Source: Rhodocollybia butyracea (lineage: Eukaryota; Basidiomycota; Agaricomycetes; Agaricales; Omphalotaceae). From it: 64,000 bases of DNA. Below, in pieces: positions 12,201 through 25,232 of the stretch. Each line of letters begins with the position of its first letter. Position 1 is the stretch's first letter. The stretch lies in NCBI GenBank assembly GCA_015501585.1, contig JADNRY010000004.1, positions 682,001 through 746,000 of the forward strand, given 5' to 3'. Below the pieces are notes generated by a model. It saw nothing but the letters and a program-made list of their open reading frames with translations. It made no database searches and was not told where the DNA came from. A program made the position numbers and the translations under genes.

Positions 12201-13162
12201 ATAAGACGTAAAGTTTCACAATATCAACATCCACCTACCACAAGTGTATCGAGTTTGGAAAGAGGGTATTCAATGTCGAATACCTCTTCATAGACAGGAA
12301 GAACTTTTGCCGTCACTTCGAGACAGTATTTTGCTTGATGGATCGAAGAAGGCGCGGCTAGTGAATGTGTTGGAGAGGGAGAGACAGATCAGATAGATCC
12401 ACCCACCATAAACGCGTATAGGACGTGTTTTCCCGCTGATTGGGCTTGTAAAAGAGCTTTCAATGTACTCGAATTGTCCATTTGCATAAGCGACAAGGTA
12501 GGTGGACATCAAAGGAGAGGCCTCGAAACGCGTGATTTTCCATTCATGGCGGGATGCGCCTTTCAACAAACCATAGACATCATCTGCCTCTGCGTAAGGC
12601 TCCTCAGATACGGCGAGCGTGTTGAAAATGTTCACCGAGTTGGAATCGGATATCATCGACATAACAAATGTGGCCTTTAGAGCTGGTTCATCCCAGCAGG
12701 GAAACGCACGACGGGCAGCTGTTGCCTATATACAGTCGAATTAAGCATCAAGATAGAATCTTGGAAGAACGAAGATAATCACCGCAAACTGCGTCACGGT
12801 ATATATTTTCTTCTCGCTTCCGTGCTCCCATGTCCCTTCATAGTACCCAATCAGATTACCACTAAGTTGGCCCTCGAACACGATAAATAGTTTCAAGGAA
12901 ACACCAACTGCAAACGTATTCGGAAAGGCAAATGTGGCGCGCTGATTAGTTGAATCTCTTGACTGTGAGACGGGTACAAAAACCTCTTCTCCGCCGGGAA
13001 TGGTCACAGAAACGTCATATAACTGTAAATCGACAGTATTCAAGACGATTTTGGACGTCTCTGCATTGACTTTCAAGTCAATCTCCACCGCGCCCCGAAA
13101 TCTGTGAGGAGAATCATATTATAATGAGTTGGGGAAACATCTGTGGGCAGGCGATAATCCAT
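9293..13162 (-). pseudogene. M1 aminopeptidase paralog inactivated by two frameshifts
   Basis: This tandem copy aligns exon by exon with the intact gene, including HEVAHMW, AAMENWG, SYSKAAS and the 4-nt microexon (ACAA, 11717-11720). It carries two breaks. First, exon 1 (12783-13162) is 380 nt against 396 in the paralog: 16 nt are missing after the codons for ILLTD, giving a stop a few codons later. Second, one G is missing near 9447 in the penultimate exon, creating TAG at 9440-9442 about 35 codons before the natural end. A donor after LNEG also reads GCGAGC where the paralog has GTGAGT. The rest of the reading frame is clean, so decay is recent. Rescue by a different upstream start exon is conceivable for the first break but not the second. 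Confidence 0.8.
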
Positions 13163-13886
13163 CACAAGGCTAGGGAGGGATGGACAAGTGCAGACTTAGA
13201 GCGTTCGCCGTGAGACTTACCTCATTTCTGGAACGTACACTGACGCTCAATCAGATTCCAACCTGAAGTTAACGTTGTTTTCGGATAAGAAACCGCACCA
13301 ACGCTCAGCACTCTTCAGTACACGTCAAGTCAAATCTAGGAAGTCTATTAGAGTGCTCCTTCATCATTTTCGTACGGCGTAATTATGATAACTGTACTCG
13401 AATGGAACTTTTCAACGAATCAAAAAAAGAAGACTCGAATCAAGAAGAAAAAAATGACGGATATGGCCATCAACATGCAAGTCATAAAAAAGTATTAAAG
13501 TTTCATAAAACTGAAAGGCGAAAATTCGTAAAGTGCTAGAGTAGCGTGAAAATCAAAAGCGATAAAGGAACACCTGACTGACAAACAAATATGGCCCCCA
13601 CCGACATAGATGTACACAAACGAGGCCTCTTCCGAGGTCATATACAGTTCAGTGATATTTGATTGAATGTTATTATGATGCGTGAGACTAGGATGTCGAC
13701 GATGGAGTTAGGAGATGAGGGTATGGCGAATAAGTATAGATATTGAAAAGCCATGTCGACGAGGATACAAAATGAGGGCGGGTGAGACTAACGAGTGGAT
13801 AAGAGTGATAGTAGGGAACGTATTGAAAGGCCATCGTATACGGCGGCGACTCAGTATGCCCGACTCTAAAATCCACCTTTTCTCCT
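13163..13886. other. Intergenic, no gene
   Basis: This A/T-rich spacer lies between the end of the H+-ATPase gene and the start of the aminopeptidase pseudogene. The antisense open frames at 13688-14104 overlap the ATPase 3' end and have no family features. Confidence 0.45.
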
Positions 13887-16800
13887 CTATGCGGCAGCAG
13901 TCCGACTGGGGTTTCTAGCCAAAACTTGACCGCTGGTGTGTACCTGGTGACTGCTGAATCGTTGCAGTTCCTCAGGCTTGATCGAGACACGTCCACCGAA
14001 TCCAACCTTGCGAGCAGCACGTCGGATGAACGATACACGGTTGGAGTAGAGTGATTCGTGAATGGATGCGGCGCGGGAGGTAGTACGGGTAATTGGGACA
14101 CCACTGCCCTCTGAGCTTGCGCGGGTGGCAGCGGCAGCGGCAGCTTCGTGACGTTTGCGGAGGGACTTGATGACGGTGTACTTCATCGCAAACTTGATCC
14201 AGTCGAGAGGAACGAACCAGATGATGTTCTAATGAACATGTAATTAGCGTAACGTTAGATATGAAGAACAAGGACACGTACCCAGACCCAGACAATACCG
14301 ATCCATCCACCTGAGATACCCTTCAAATCAGTGAAACCCCAGTCACCAAAGGCAGCGATAATCGATGAAATGAGCTGAGCCACACAGAAGGCACCCATGA
14401 GAGCGTACGAGGGACGCTCCATGAAGAAGAATCCGTGGGAACGAGTGACGAAGATCAACGCTTGCGAGATGATAGCAACTTGGAGGTAGACGATAGCATG
14501 AAGCTGGAAGTCGTTGGCGTCGGGAATGGCACCTGGGGATGCAGAGAAATCTACACCGAACTTGTCCTGGAAGAAAGTCGTCTGCAGGATGATAACAACG
14601 AGGACAACGCTGATCGACAAGAAATATTAGAACAAGGCAAGTAAAAGAACATCAAAAGACTCACGTTGAAAGAGTCAAGTAAAGACCATAAGCAACGGCG
14701 TAAGCGAAAATTTCTGTCAAGTCCCAACTATCCGGAGTGTTCGAAGGCAGGACACGATCCACAGACAAAGTCATGATAGTACCATCGTTAAGAAGAGCAA
14801 TGATAAGAACCATGAAGGGAGGGAAGTCGAATTGGTAGACCCAAGCGAGGATGGCGAAACAGACGACAATACGGATGGTGACGGCGCAGGCGTAGATGGC
14901 ATAGTTCCTCATACGTTGGAAAATGATACGAGAACCACGAATGGCGTGCACAATGGTGGAAAGACCAGGCTCAGTCAAGACGATATCAGCAGCACCACGA
15001 GCAGCGTCCGTAGCACCTTCGACAGCAATACCGACGTTGGCACGGGATAGAGCGGGGGCGTCATTAGCACCATCACCAGTCATCGCGCAAAGATGTCCAA
15101 GACCCTGAAGACGTTTGACGATCTCGTACTTGTGCTCGGGGAACACACCGGCGAACCCATCAGCGTCCATGATCATTTCGTCAAGAGTAGCGTGCTTGCT
15201 ACCGGGAGCGGGACCGTCCTTCAACACCTTGGCGGGGTACATGTGGTCACCAAGACCAAGACGACGACCAGTTTCCTTGGCAATGGCGAGCTGATCGCCA
15301 GTGACCATCTTGACTTTAACACCGAGAGCGAGGGCATCGTCGATAGTCTGCTTGGTATCTTCACGAGGGGGATCGAAGATGGCAAGGAGACCGATAAGCT
15401 CGAAACCGTTACCTTCCGCCTCATGGTCGTCACTGTCAAGCTCCTCGTAGGCGACAGCCAGGGCACGAAGACCACGAGTAGCGTACTCCTCGACATCGGC
15501 CTCAAGTCTGTTTTCGAGTTCCTCGTCCTTGTTACGGGTGCAAAGTTCGATGATGATACCAGTCATACCCTTGGTGACACGTTTGAGCTTGCCGGTAGAT
15601 TCTTCACGGAAAGTGATCTCGGTACGCTTGTCGACAGGGTTGAATGGCTTGAAGTCGAGGAGCTTAATGCCAGCACGAGCCTTGGCGGTGTCACCGAGGG
15701 CTGCGACGACAGAAGCATCGATGGCGTCCTGGTTTTCGGTACGGGAAGCGTAAGCAGCGAAAAGGATAACCTCGTCAGCAGAGAATGGGCCGTAGGTTTT
15801 GATGGTGTTACGATCAATGGTGAGCTTGTTCGTGGTAAGGGTACCGGTTTTGTCCGAACAGAGGATGGTGACACCTGCCAACTCTTCGATAGCGGTGATA
15901 CGGGTGACGATAGCCTTGTGCTTGGCGAGCTGCTGAGCACCAACGGCAAGAGTGACCGACAAGACAGTGGGCATGGCGATAGGGATACCACCGATCAAAA
16001 GCACCAAAATGTTGTTCAAGCCACGACGGTAGCCGTAATGGAAGCGGGGGTACAGGACGAGAATCTCGAGAATGACGAAGATACCGATGGAAACAAGACA
16101 GAAAGATCCGATTTGTGCAAGAATCTTCTGCAAATGACCAGTTGTATCGTCATCCTGACCGACGAGAGAAGCAGCACGACCGAAGAAAGTGTTGGCGCCA
16201 GTGGAAATGACGACACCCTCGGCTTCACCCTGTTTACAAGTGGAGCCACTGAAAGATTCTCAGCGCTTGATAAAAATAACAAGTAAAAGATAAACTTACG
16301 AGAAACACTGGTCACCGACTTTTTTGCTCTGAGGAAGAGACTCGCCAGTAAGAGCAGCCTGATCGATGGAGACGTTGATGGCCTCCGTAAGACGACAGTC
16401 GGCGGGAACAATGTCACCAATCTTGAACGAGACCATATCACCGGGAACGAGACCTGAAGACTCAATCTCGGCCCAGGTGCCGTCACGCTTGACCTTTGCC
16501 TTGGGTGCGAGAGATTCCATGAGAGCCTTTACCGCGTTACCTGCGTTCCTTTCCTCATAGAAACCAATTGACGAGTTGATGAACAACAGGAGAACAATAC
16601 CGACGAAATCCTCCCAGTCAGGCGGTTGACCTTCACCGTTGGACAGTGCGATAGCGACGAGTGCAGCGCCTTCCATGACCCATGACAGAGGATTCCACAT
16701 GAAACTGAGAAACTAGAGCAAAAGCGTCAGCGAGGCTTGAACGAAACCAAAAAAAAACGGAACGAACCTGGAGAAACGCATTCTGTTCTTCATTTTCTAG

Positions 16801-17219
16801 TTTGTTGGGACCAAAAATCTCGAGACGACGAGTCGCCTCCTCCGTAGTAAGACCATTTTCATCACATTGGAGAAGCTTGAAAGCATCGTCCAACACAATA
16901 GTTTCTAAATCAACCTTTTCTCTGTCGTACAAGTCCTCAGCCCGAAGTTGAATCTAAAAATGGAACTCGCTATTAACAAATGACGTAGAAATGCAATTAG
17001 ACTAGAATACGAACGGTGGACATGTCGACATTGGCATCTGGTTGAGACATAATTAGATTGGAGCGCCAGCAGAGCGAGAAAAAACGTACGAGTTGGACCC
17101 TCCTGTTCATGACCAAAGTCCTTGTATTCTCTCTTCTTTTTTTCAGGCTCTTCGGGTGTATTGGGAGAAGTCACTGAGGGCTCCTGGGGACCTGGTTCTT
17201 TTTCGACGTTTGAAGCCAT
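13887..17219 (-). CDS. PMA1: Plasma-membrane H+-transporting P-type ATPase (Pma1)
   Basis: This is the P3A proton pump that energises the fungal plasma membrane. Seven exons give 3006 nt, about 1001 aa: 17090-17219, a 23-nt exon at 17015-17037, 16768-16953, 16300-16712, 14665-16248, 14282-14609 and 13887-14228. Visible motifs are the A-domain TGES ([11 protein letters not shown]), the phosphorylation site [12 protein letters not shown], the hinge [11 protein letters not shown] and the M4 [10 protein letters not shown] region. The cation-transporter N domain ([13 protein letters not shown]) precedes M1-M2. The C-terminus carries a basic, Ser/Arg-rich regulatory tail ending in [12 protein letters not shown], consistent with the autoinhibitory R domain. 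Strong codon bias makes a long antisense frame appear on the plus strand, typical of a highly expressed gene. The start at 17219 gives the usual acidic N-terminus. Confidence 0.95.
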
Positions 17220-20200
17220 TTAGTCTATAGGGCGGGGAGGAGATAGGGAAAGAGAATAAGCAAGAGCGAAGCCCTGGGCGGACAACTGCACAACTGCTAG
17301 TGGACACGAACGAAAAGGTTGTGGTGGTAGGGAGGAAAAGATTTGGAGCCGATGTTGGATATGTCGCCTTTTATTTCAACAAGATCAAACCGTATCAACA
17401 AGTACAAATTCCGACTGGTCCGATTCTTTTTTTAACTTTCTCCCGATTATTTTCTCAGGGCTGTTCTGCAGCTATTAGCCGTTCTAATACCGATTACATG
17501 TATTTTACAATTTCGTTTCTCGCTTCTAAGTTGTCCAAGACCTTTTACTCCCCGTTGGGCTCTCCGTTCTCTGGCGTCTCTCTCCGAAGACCGGTTGATT
17601 GATCAGAAGTACGTTTCGTCCTCAGTATGTATTCTCATTGGCTTGGTAACACTTGGTCCTGGATGTATGCTTCCAATTGAGCTGTAAGTATCTGCGAATT
17701 CAAGCATTCTATGCGTGTTATCTGCCAATAATCACTGCCAATAATCAATAACTTGAACGAACAACATTCTTAGCAACTGCCAATTGCGTTCCCCGATTTC
17801 TCTGTCGCACGACATAGATCTTGCTCGGGAGGGTATCACACAAGATCAAGTTGTTACCTGTTGGAGGCTGTATCTACCAAACGTTAACGTCCAATTGCAG
17901 TACTCCACATATCTGCGCACGATTTGCCAGTCGCGAGCCATTTAACCAGCCTTTTGAATAACTGTTTATTCCTGTCGTATTCCATATGCATTAGCTGATA
18001 TTAGGTCATTCTGTCTGTTCGCCTTGTTCGCCACAGCGACCAGTAAGTCCTGTACAGCTGTGGTTTAGTGTTGAGAGCGCTGAGATCGAACTTTGAACCG
18101 AATTCTCCCTCCGACGTAGTAAGCGACGATGGGCACGCATTGTTTCATCAGCATGCTGATACACAATTTTTGAAAAGATACCATGCCGCCGCGGCAGCAG
18201 GCGTATTTGATTTTTGTCGTCGGTTGGACTCGGAGCTGCTCTCCACGCAGGCTTTGAGATCATGAACAGTCATGAACCAGACAATTTTCCGCTCTCAAGT
18301 TGCCCCAGTCCTGGTTCCTAATTTCTAATTCTCCATGTACCTCACAAACTCCGAGTAGAAGTTATGTTTAGAGACACCCTAATACGTGACCTTGACACAC
18401 ATTGGACAGTGGACACACTCATGCGTGCGAAGAGTCGAGAAGTCATAGATATTCCACCACTCGCATATACTGCGCCCTCAGTATTCTCTGGCTCTCTGGG
18501 CCTTGACTCTCTTCCCTGTCCGTAGGATTGGAATCGGAATCTAGATATTTACTTGAATGCCTCCGTTGAAAGACCCTCATCGATCGCTTTCACAAAACTT
18601 ATTACTGACCCGAAAACTTCCTTCAGACTATGCTGTATTTTCGCTTCTATCTTACCCCAAGTTCATACCGCATATAACCGCTCCCACTTCCGATCTATAA
18701 ACGGAAAACCACTTCGGCCGAAACTTTCCACTGCTGTTAAATCTTTTGTCATTCCCTTCGTCCTAGGATTCTGCTTTAGATCTTAAAACACTGACCTCAC
18801 CAAGGTGAGATCACCTATGCGTGCCAGCTCCACAACACTGAAGACGGTGCCTTGAGCCCACAATAGAACATCCCACGAAAAAATACCTACTCGAGTTCTA
18901 AAAATTTTACTCTGAGTCACTCAACGCCTCAACGCGTCACCACTCATTCGATCAACAATTTTTTTTGAAAATTTGCATCCGCGGTACACATCCGAAGGCG
19001 TAGTACCTCGGAGGACCGTGCCGATTTCCTCCTGGAAGCGCGCGCCTAACTACACTCTTTCTCCGTGGTACTGGCTGGTACTGGCGTGTTTAGGCTCCGT
19101 CTAGATTTCCCACGACAATATCGAGAATGAAAGTGCGACTCATATAACTTCGATCTCCCCGTTTCTTATACTTACATATATCGCATAAGTATACAGTTCA
19201 TCTCTTACGTCTCGGAGGATTTTCCGTATGTTCTCGTACAACATTAACTCAACAGCTTATCATCCGCAGGGATATAGCTTCGGACGCAGTTTGAGCGAGA
19301 GCGTTTGCATCTCTCTTCCCTTCTGCTACAAGCGAGCATATTTCGGACTCAGACTCATATCCCTCTAGTCATATTCTTCCGAGCCCGTTCGGAGTCTTAT
19401 TTATTTCGGGATTTGTTAAGCGCGCGCAAGAGCAATAATATTCAGATTAGGACGGTACTGTCAATGATTTGATGGTCCTTGGCCGCGCTCAAATACGAGG
19501 CACTACTGAGATTATTTTGCTACACGACTGCGACCACTATCCACTTGAGTTCCTACTTCCGCGCGTTATTCGGATGAGAGAAAAGGAACGAACGAAAGGA
19601 GAAACCGCTGAAAGAGTGATAGCGGACAAGGAAATCTGGAAGCATATGCACGTCTGCTTTGAGTTCTAGTGAAGGTCGACACGGGCACCGGGGACTAGGT
19701 TCTTTTTATTTCATTTTTCTTCTATTTTCTATATACATATAGTCTGTAAAGGGGGAGCTTCCCGGTAGGGCCTGGGGCTCCTGTCCATGGCGTTGTGTAG
19801 GTGGGCGTGTACTACAGGTAGGCTTTCTAGAGAGAGGAGAAACCAGGTTCAACTCCCAGTGTGTACTAGTTCTTGTCACAGTTGACTTTTTGGACCCGCT
19901 CCGACACCGCTATAGGCCTTTCACGCGCTTGATTTTACAAGAAGAAATAGAGCAAGAAGGATGCTATTTGATTTCGACCCACCATGATAATCTTGTGATA
20001 ATTCGTAGTACGTCTTACTACACATTACTAGAAGTCGAGCATAGACTGATCACCTGTAACTCTTCAACCGAACTTACTCAAAATTTACAATGGCCTCGGA
20101 TATAACCCCCCTTTCCTCATCCATGTATGCGATTCTTATATGATTCCTTGATTCCTCCAACAATAACGAGTATGTTGGCTCTTCTCGAACTTTCGGGGTC

Positions 20201-20413
20201 CAAATTCTCGTCCTAATCGTGAGTTGAGCACAGACCATGTTGAGCACTGTTCGCTATGATTAGGACGAGCGAGCGAGAGCAAACAAGTGACCATGTATTT
20301 CCGTGTATTGCCACTTACCTTGGCTAGCCATCTTGCAGTTACGAAGAAAAGTCGTTGGTATTGAAGCCTGGTGGTCCAAAATTCCCAGGCACAGCCGTGA
20401 TGCGGCTGGTCTC
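17220..20413. other. 3.2-kb region without recognisable genes
   Basis: Only short frames without family features are present. The part next to 17220 is CT-rich and probably holds the promoter and leader of the H+-ATPase. I found no tRNA, transposon ends or direct repeats here. At 20330-20400 a short sequence (reverse complement begins ATCACGGCTGTGCCTGGGAA) resembles 25888-25915 on the other side of the copia element. Confidence 0.4.
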
Positions 20414-20761
20414 TGTTGGAACTAAGAGACACGTTAGTACGATGTACAACTAAGCTCAGCCAGAAGTGATGAAGGCTAAATCATATTACCATACCTAAGA
20501 GACACGTTAGTACGATGTACAACTAAGCTATAGGTACAGTATGAGCATAATGGACATAGAGCATAAGTATAATAGACATACCTCAGCCAGAAGTGATGAA
20601 GGCTGAGGAAAAGAAGGGAACGTCGATACGTACAGTATAAGTAGAAATCCGTATCAGTGAAATAAAAGTTAAAACAAATGATAAGAACTCGGGTCTGATA
20701 TCTACTCGGTATTGGAGCTGTACATACCGGCGGCCATATACCGCGGACCGAATATCCAACA
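20414..20761 (-). repeat. 3' LTR of the copia element
   Basis: It is 348 bp and matches 25233-25580 without a visible difference. It contains an internal duplicated motif, AAGAGACACGTTAGTACGAT, present twice near one end and also in the partner LTR. Confidence 0.92.
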
Positions 20762-20773
20762 CTCCCCCTCAAC
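20762..20773 (-). other. Polypurine tract of the copia element
   Basis: Read on the minus strand, GTTGAGGGGGAG lies directly before the 3' LTR and overlaps the last codons of the RNase H frame (TGA at 20769-20771). This is the expected position of the plus-strand primer. Confidence 0.7.
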
Positions 20774-22355
20774 GAGAATGCATTGGGACAAGTCCCAGTA
20801 GTCGAGTTGCCTGTCGATGAGTTTCACCATCAAGAGCTTTGGTGAATATGTCGGTGACATTATCCCTAGAAGCAACAACAGCTGTCTGAATATCACCGCA
20901 ATGAACCGCTTCACAAATCCAGTGGTGGTGAATTTTGATATGTTTGTTTGCATTAGTGACTTGGTCGGAATTATAATGTTCTTCAAAGCTGAAGATGAAT
21001 CAACAAACATCTGAGTTGGTTCAGGTTGAGTGAAGTCGAGTTCCTGGAGAAGGGAGCGGAACCAAACAACTTCCCTACCACAAGATCCAGCTGCATAATA
21101 TTCGGCTTCACTGGTGGAAGTCGCAACAGCAGTCTGTTTCCTCGTATACCAGGAAAAACAACCTGTACCGAAAGTGAGGGCGGCGCCAGACACCGAACGA
21201 CCATGTTCAAGGTGATCAACAAAGTTGGAGTCGGTATAGGCAAAGAAAAGGAGTGACTTGCCACCAAGGACGAGGACGAAGTCAACAGTCCCCTTCAAAT
21301 AGCGAATAATCCGTTTCACTGCTTTCCAGTGGATATGACCGGGATTATGCATGAACTGCGCTACTTGTTGGGTGCTGCGAGTGATGTCCGGGCGCGTTCG
21401 AGTGGAGGCGTGCATGAGAGAACCAACACCTTCAGCGTAGGGCACCAAGCGCATCTCTCTCTGTTCAGGAGAATCATCAGAAGGACAATCAGCTTTGGAC
21501 AATACTGTCTTTTCCATGGGTGTTCCAACGGGGTGAGCATCATCGAGTCGGAAACGCGAAATGAGAGACAAGATGTAGGAACGTTGGGAAAAGGAAATGG
21601 TTCGAGCAGATCTATCATGAGTAACAGTCATACCCAAAAATTGAGAGATCTCCCCCTTATCCGAGATATCAAAATGAGTACGGAACTCATCCTTGAATTG
21701 AATAATCTGTAGAATGGAGGAACCAAAGAGAGCTAGATCATCGACGTGAGTTGCAATGATGATTATTCCATCGGAAGAACGACGAAAGAAGACACAAGGA
21801 TCGGAAATGCAAACCTGAAAGCCAAGTTCAACCAAAACACTTTTTAGTTTCTCATACCAGAGAAAACCAGACTGCTTAAGTCCATAGAGTGCCTTGTTAA
21901 GCTTCCAAACCCACGAATCCTTTCCTCTGACTGCAAATCCGGGCGGTTGCTTCACATACGTTGGCTGGTCATCAGGGATGGTGCTATTAAGATAAGCAGA
22001 TTTCACATCAATGACATGAATTTCCCAATCCTGGATGGCCGCTACGGTTGCAATACCACGAATGGATTCAATACGAGCAGTCGGAGCGTGGATATCGACA
22101 AAGTCAATACCCGGAATTTGGGTAAAACCCTGAGCTACAAGTCGAGCTCGGTAGACCTCAATGGCCTGAGTGTTGCATTGCGCTTGATAGCGAAGACCCA
22201 GCGTGTACCAATGGCCTTACGGTCAGAGGTGGTGGAACGAGAGAGTAAGTCCCAGTCTCCAAGAGCTGGTTAAGCTCGTAATGACAAGCGGCTTCCCACT
22301 CTGCATGATCGGGAGAGTTTGAGAGCCTGCGAAACATTGAATGGAATTTCACCAC
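20769..22355 (-). pseudogene. copia reverse transcriptase and RNase H, frameshifted
   Basis: The largest intact piece (20702-22006) contains RT signatures: the catalytic box as HVDDLALFG (usually YVDD), the FLWYEKLKSVL region and QFLGMTV. RNase H follows with AYTDSNFVDH, STSEAEYYAA and VDSSSALKN. The RT N-terminus at 22030-22355 (SPDHAEWEAACHYELNQLL, and the region with GTRWVFAIK) is spread over different frames. Another break near 20980 puts the normal family C-terminus in a second frame that ends at 20769. At least four frame changes are visible, so this copy cannot make a full polyprotein. Confidence 0.8.
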
Positions 22356-25133
22356 TCAAGATATGAGCCAGTTCGGGCATCTCCCCCTCATCCCCGCTAT
22401 CATCCATATTAAGCTCAACATGCGGAGGAATATCCTCATCAATCTGTGCTGGACTTCTGCTCTCGCACGAGAGCGAGTCTTAGCAGGTGTAGCATCAGAA
22501 GGCATGCGGGGATTAGGACGAGGGGCACGAGGTGGAGGAGTAGCAGGAGGAACAGGAACAGGAGGGTCAGGTGGGAGAGCGGATGGAGCGGTTATAGGGG
22601 AAAACTCATCGTCATCTTTATAAGTAGGATTTTTGAGAGACGAATAATCATAGGACTCCCCCGCGGCGCTCAAAAGTCCATCTCCATTAGTGTTGTCATC
22701 AAACTTCACAGAGATTGCTGAACGTACACCTTTACCTGGCGTGTACACATAGTACGCCACCCGAGTCTCGTCAAAACCTAGAAAAATACCAGGAGTACCA
22801 CGAGCGTCAAGTTTATGCTCCTGTGAGTTGTTGTATACCCAAACTTTACATCCAAAAGAATGCAATTTTCGACGGTCAGGGTGCTTCTTGTACCAGAGAT
22901 GATAGGGTGTCTCCCCTTTGGGTAGAGGACTAGCATAAGTCCGGGCACGGATATTAAGAATGTACCAGACAGCGTAGCCCCACATAGAGAGAGGAAGTTG
23001 AGAGTGAATAAGGATAGTGCGTACCCAGTCAAAAATTGTACGATTGAGGCGCTCAGAACGGCCGTTCTGTTCAGGAGTGTAAGGAGCGGTCTTTTCCCAG
23101 CGGATACCATGCTCCTTCATCCAATCGCGCCACTCGTTGGTTATATATTCCCCACCATTGTCAGTGCGGAAAACCTTCAACTTTTTGCCGGTTACCTTCT
23201 CTACTTCAACTAACCACTGCTTAAAAGCAGTAAAAGCATCACTCTTGCGGCGAAGCAAGTAACCCCAAGCCATACGGGAGCAATCATCAAGAAACGTGAT
23301 GAGATACCCCATGCCGGTCATGGTCAAGACCGGAGCTGGTCCCCAAAGATCTGAGTGAACTAGGCCCAGTGGCTCTGAAGCTCTAGAGTTCGATTCAGGA
23401 AAGCGCGCACGGGTGAGCTTTCCCTGCGCGCAGGCGTCACAGATGGGGGGTTCTGCAGCCAATTCTGAGGCTGTAAGTTTCACGGTCATCCCCTCAAGCG
23501 TACCCGAACGGTACAAGTCACGACAAGCGGGATAGTTCAAATGCCCAAGCTCGTTATGAAGCTGAACCAGTTTGGAGTAAAGCGGAGGTTTGTCCGAGGT
23601 GGAAGATGTAAACGCAGAGGTGGAGGGAGCAGAGTCAAGGTGATAAAGTCGAGAATCGTCCTTCGTTCCAGTGAAAACAACATCCTCCTCATCAATAAGG
23701 CGCTGGATAAAAGTACCAGCATCATCCTTACTGAATGTTACACATTTCCCTGCGCCAAAGACAGTATAACACTTAGCTTCGTCGAGTCGGGAAACGGAAA
23801 TGAGGGTAGGAGAGGAGTCAGGAACGAAAGCAGTGTCCTTCAGATTGAGACGGACAAGTTGACGATGGCGACGACGTGCAAGAAAAACAGCTATACCTCG
23901 ACCTGCAATCTTCATAGTACCATGACCAAATCCAGTAACCTTCTGAGAAATGGCCGGATGGTGGAAAGACGTGAAGTCGGCACGAACAGAATGAATGTGA
24001 GACGTAGTACCAGAGTCGATAATGATGGGAGGCCTATCGGCAGTAGTACCAGCTGGATACACTGACTCAGACATAGGCTGGGAGGAATTTACATTTGTAG
24101 AAGTCTCGGTCACCGGGTAAGCAGAGAAATCGATAATATTGGTGCCCGAAGAAGATTCTACAAAATGTGATGAGGTAGACTGCTCAGTTTCACCTCCTCC
24201 CCCACTATCCACATGGTGGGCTTTCTCTTTGCCCTTCTTCTTATTTTTCCCCTTTCTGTTACCTCCCTTAGCCTCCATAGCATGTTTCCCACCACCGGGC
24301 TTACGGCAAAAATCCTTGGTGTGACTGGGAGTGTGGCAGTTGACACAATAATAATCTCCACGGGCCGCATAGGAGCGTTCGAGCACAGCGACAGCGGCTT
24401 CTACGTTCAACATGCCGGAATTAGAGTTCTCGTCAGGATGAGCTGAACGGTAAGAACCTAAAATCTGTTGGACAGTCGACTCAAGAGTAGTGCTGGAGGT
24501 GAGAGAGAAACTGCGGATCCAGGTGTGCCAAGACCCGGTCGCACCTTCCTCATTGGGGAGAGTAGTGACAAGAATAGCAGAGGCAAACCCTTCCTCCACA
24601 ACGTACCCAGCTTTCCGGATATCCTGCAGAGCGGATTCAAAACCCTGAAGATGGGCAGACAAAGAATCAAAGCTATGCTGGAGCGGAAGTCGGCGGGTGA
24701 GTCGGGAGAAGAACGTCATGATGAGACCAGAACCCTGAGGACCATAAGTACCCGAAAGTCGTTTATAGGCGGCGGCGCTCGTAAGACCTTCTACCATGCT
24801 GACCATGCTCTCAGAGATACACTGGAGAAGCATGTTCATCATATAAGAATCCATCCGTTGCCAGATAAGATACTTAGTGTCGGTATCGGAAGGACAAACA
24901 AGCGCGCCTGACAAAATAGACTGACATCCTACTGTGCGAGCACCAGCGAGGAAGACGGCAGACCAAGACGAAAAATTTGTTTCACCTTTGAGCTTAGTGT
25001 CACGAGGGAAGAGTGAATTTCCACCACTAGGGATGGTCCAATCACTCGGAATAGTCGGCGCGGTCATAGTGGTCTGTGTACTCGAAGTAGTCTGAGTAGG
25101 TTGGGTAGTAGGAGCGGAAGGGGTAGTAGACAT
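22356..25133 (-). pseudogene. copia Gag-protease-integrase part of polyprotein
   Basis: The frame is 925 codons long. Gag contains a CX2CX4HX4C zinc knuckle at about residues 253-266 (CVNCHTPSHTKDFC). The retroviral-type protease has DSG at about 363-365. Integrase follows with the HHCC zinc site (HNELGHL...CDACAQGK) and the DDE core: D in VHSDLWGP, D in RTDNGGEY and E in TPEQNGRSERL. The last 30 residues change frame relative to the family, and the stop at 22356 is the first effect of that shift. The upstream part looks functional in itself. Confidence 0.85.
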
Positions 25134-25215
25134 CGATAGAGACGATGGTTATGCAGGAAGAGAAGATAAAAGATTCGATTCCGGTAATCACTATAAGGCT
25201 GGCTGTATCAGGCGG

Positions 25216-25232
25216 ACTCGGGGCCCATAACC
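25216..25232 (-). other. Putative primer-binding site of the copia element
   Basis: Directly downstream of the 5' LTR on the minus strand lies GGTTATGGGCCCCGAG. The position fits a tRNA primer-binding site; the tRNA was not identified. Confidence 0.5.

Noticed and set aside
13688..14104. 138-codon frame downstream of and overlapping the PMA1 3' end
   Set aside because: It overlaps the conserved ATPase C-terminal exon in another frame; the translation is Ser/Pro/Tyr-rich noise.
15093..16286. 397-codon open frame on the plus strand opposite PMA1
   Set aside because: It is the antisense shadow of the strongly codon-biased ATPase; its Asp/Glu/Thr-rich translation has no family features and the sense strand carries every P-type ATPase motif.
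19840..19870. tRNA T-arm-like GGTTCAACTCCC
   Set aside because: The flanking bases do not form a 5-bp T stem, and no acceptor, D or anticodon arm can be folded upstream.
20136..20432. 98-codon minus-strand frame next to the copia element as a gene
   Set aside because: It runs into the LTR and is interrupted by the insertion; it resembles no family, and part of it matches a short repeat found again near 25.9 kb.
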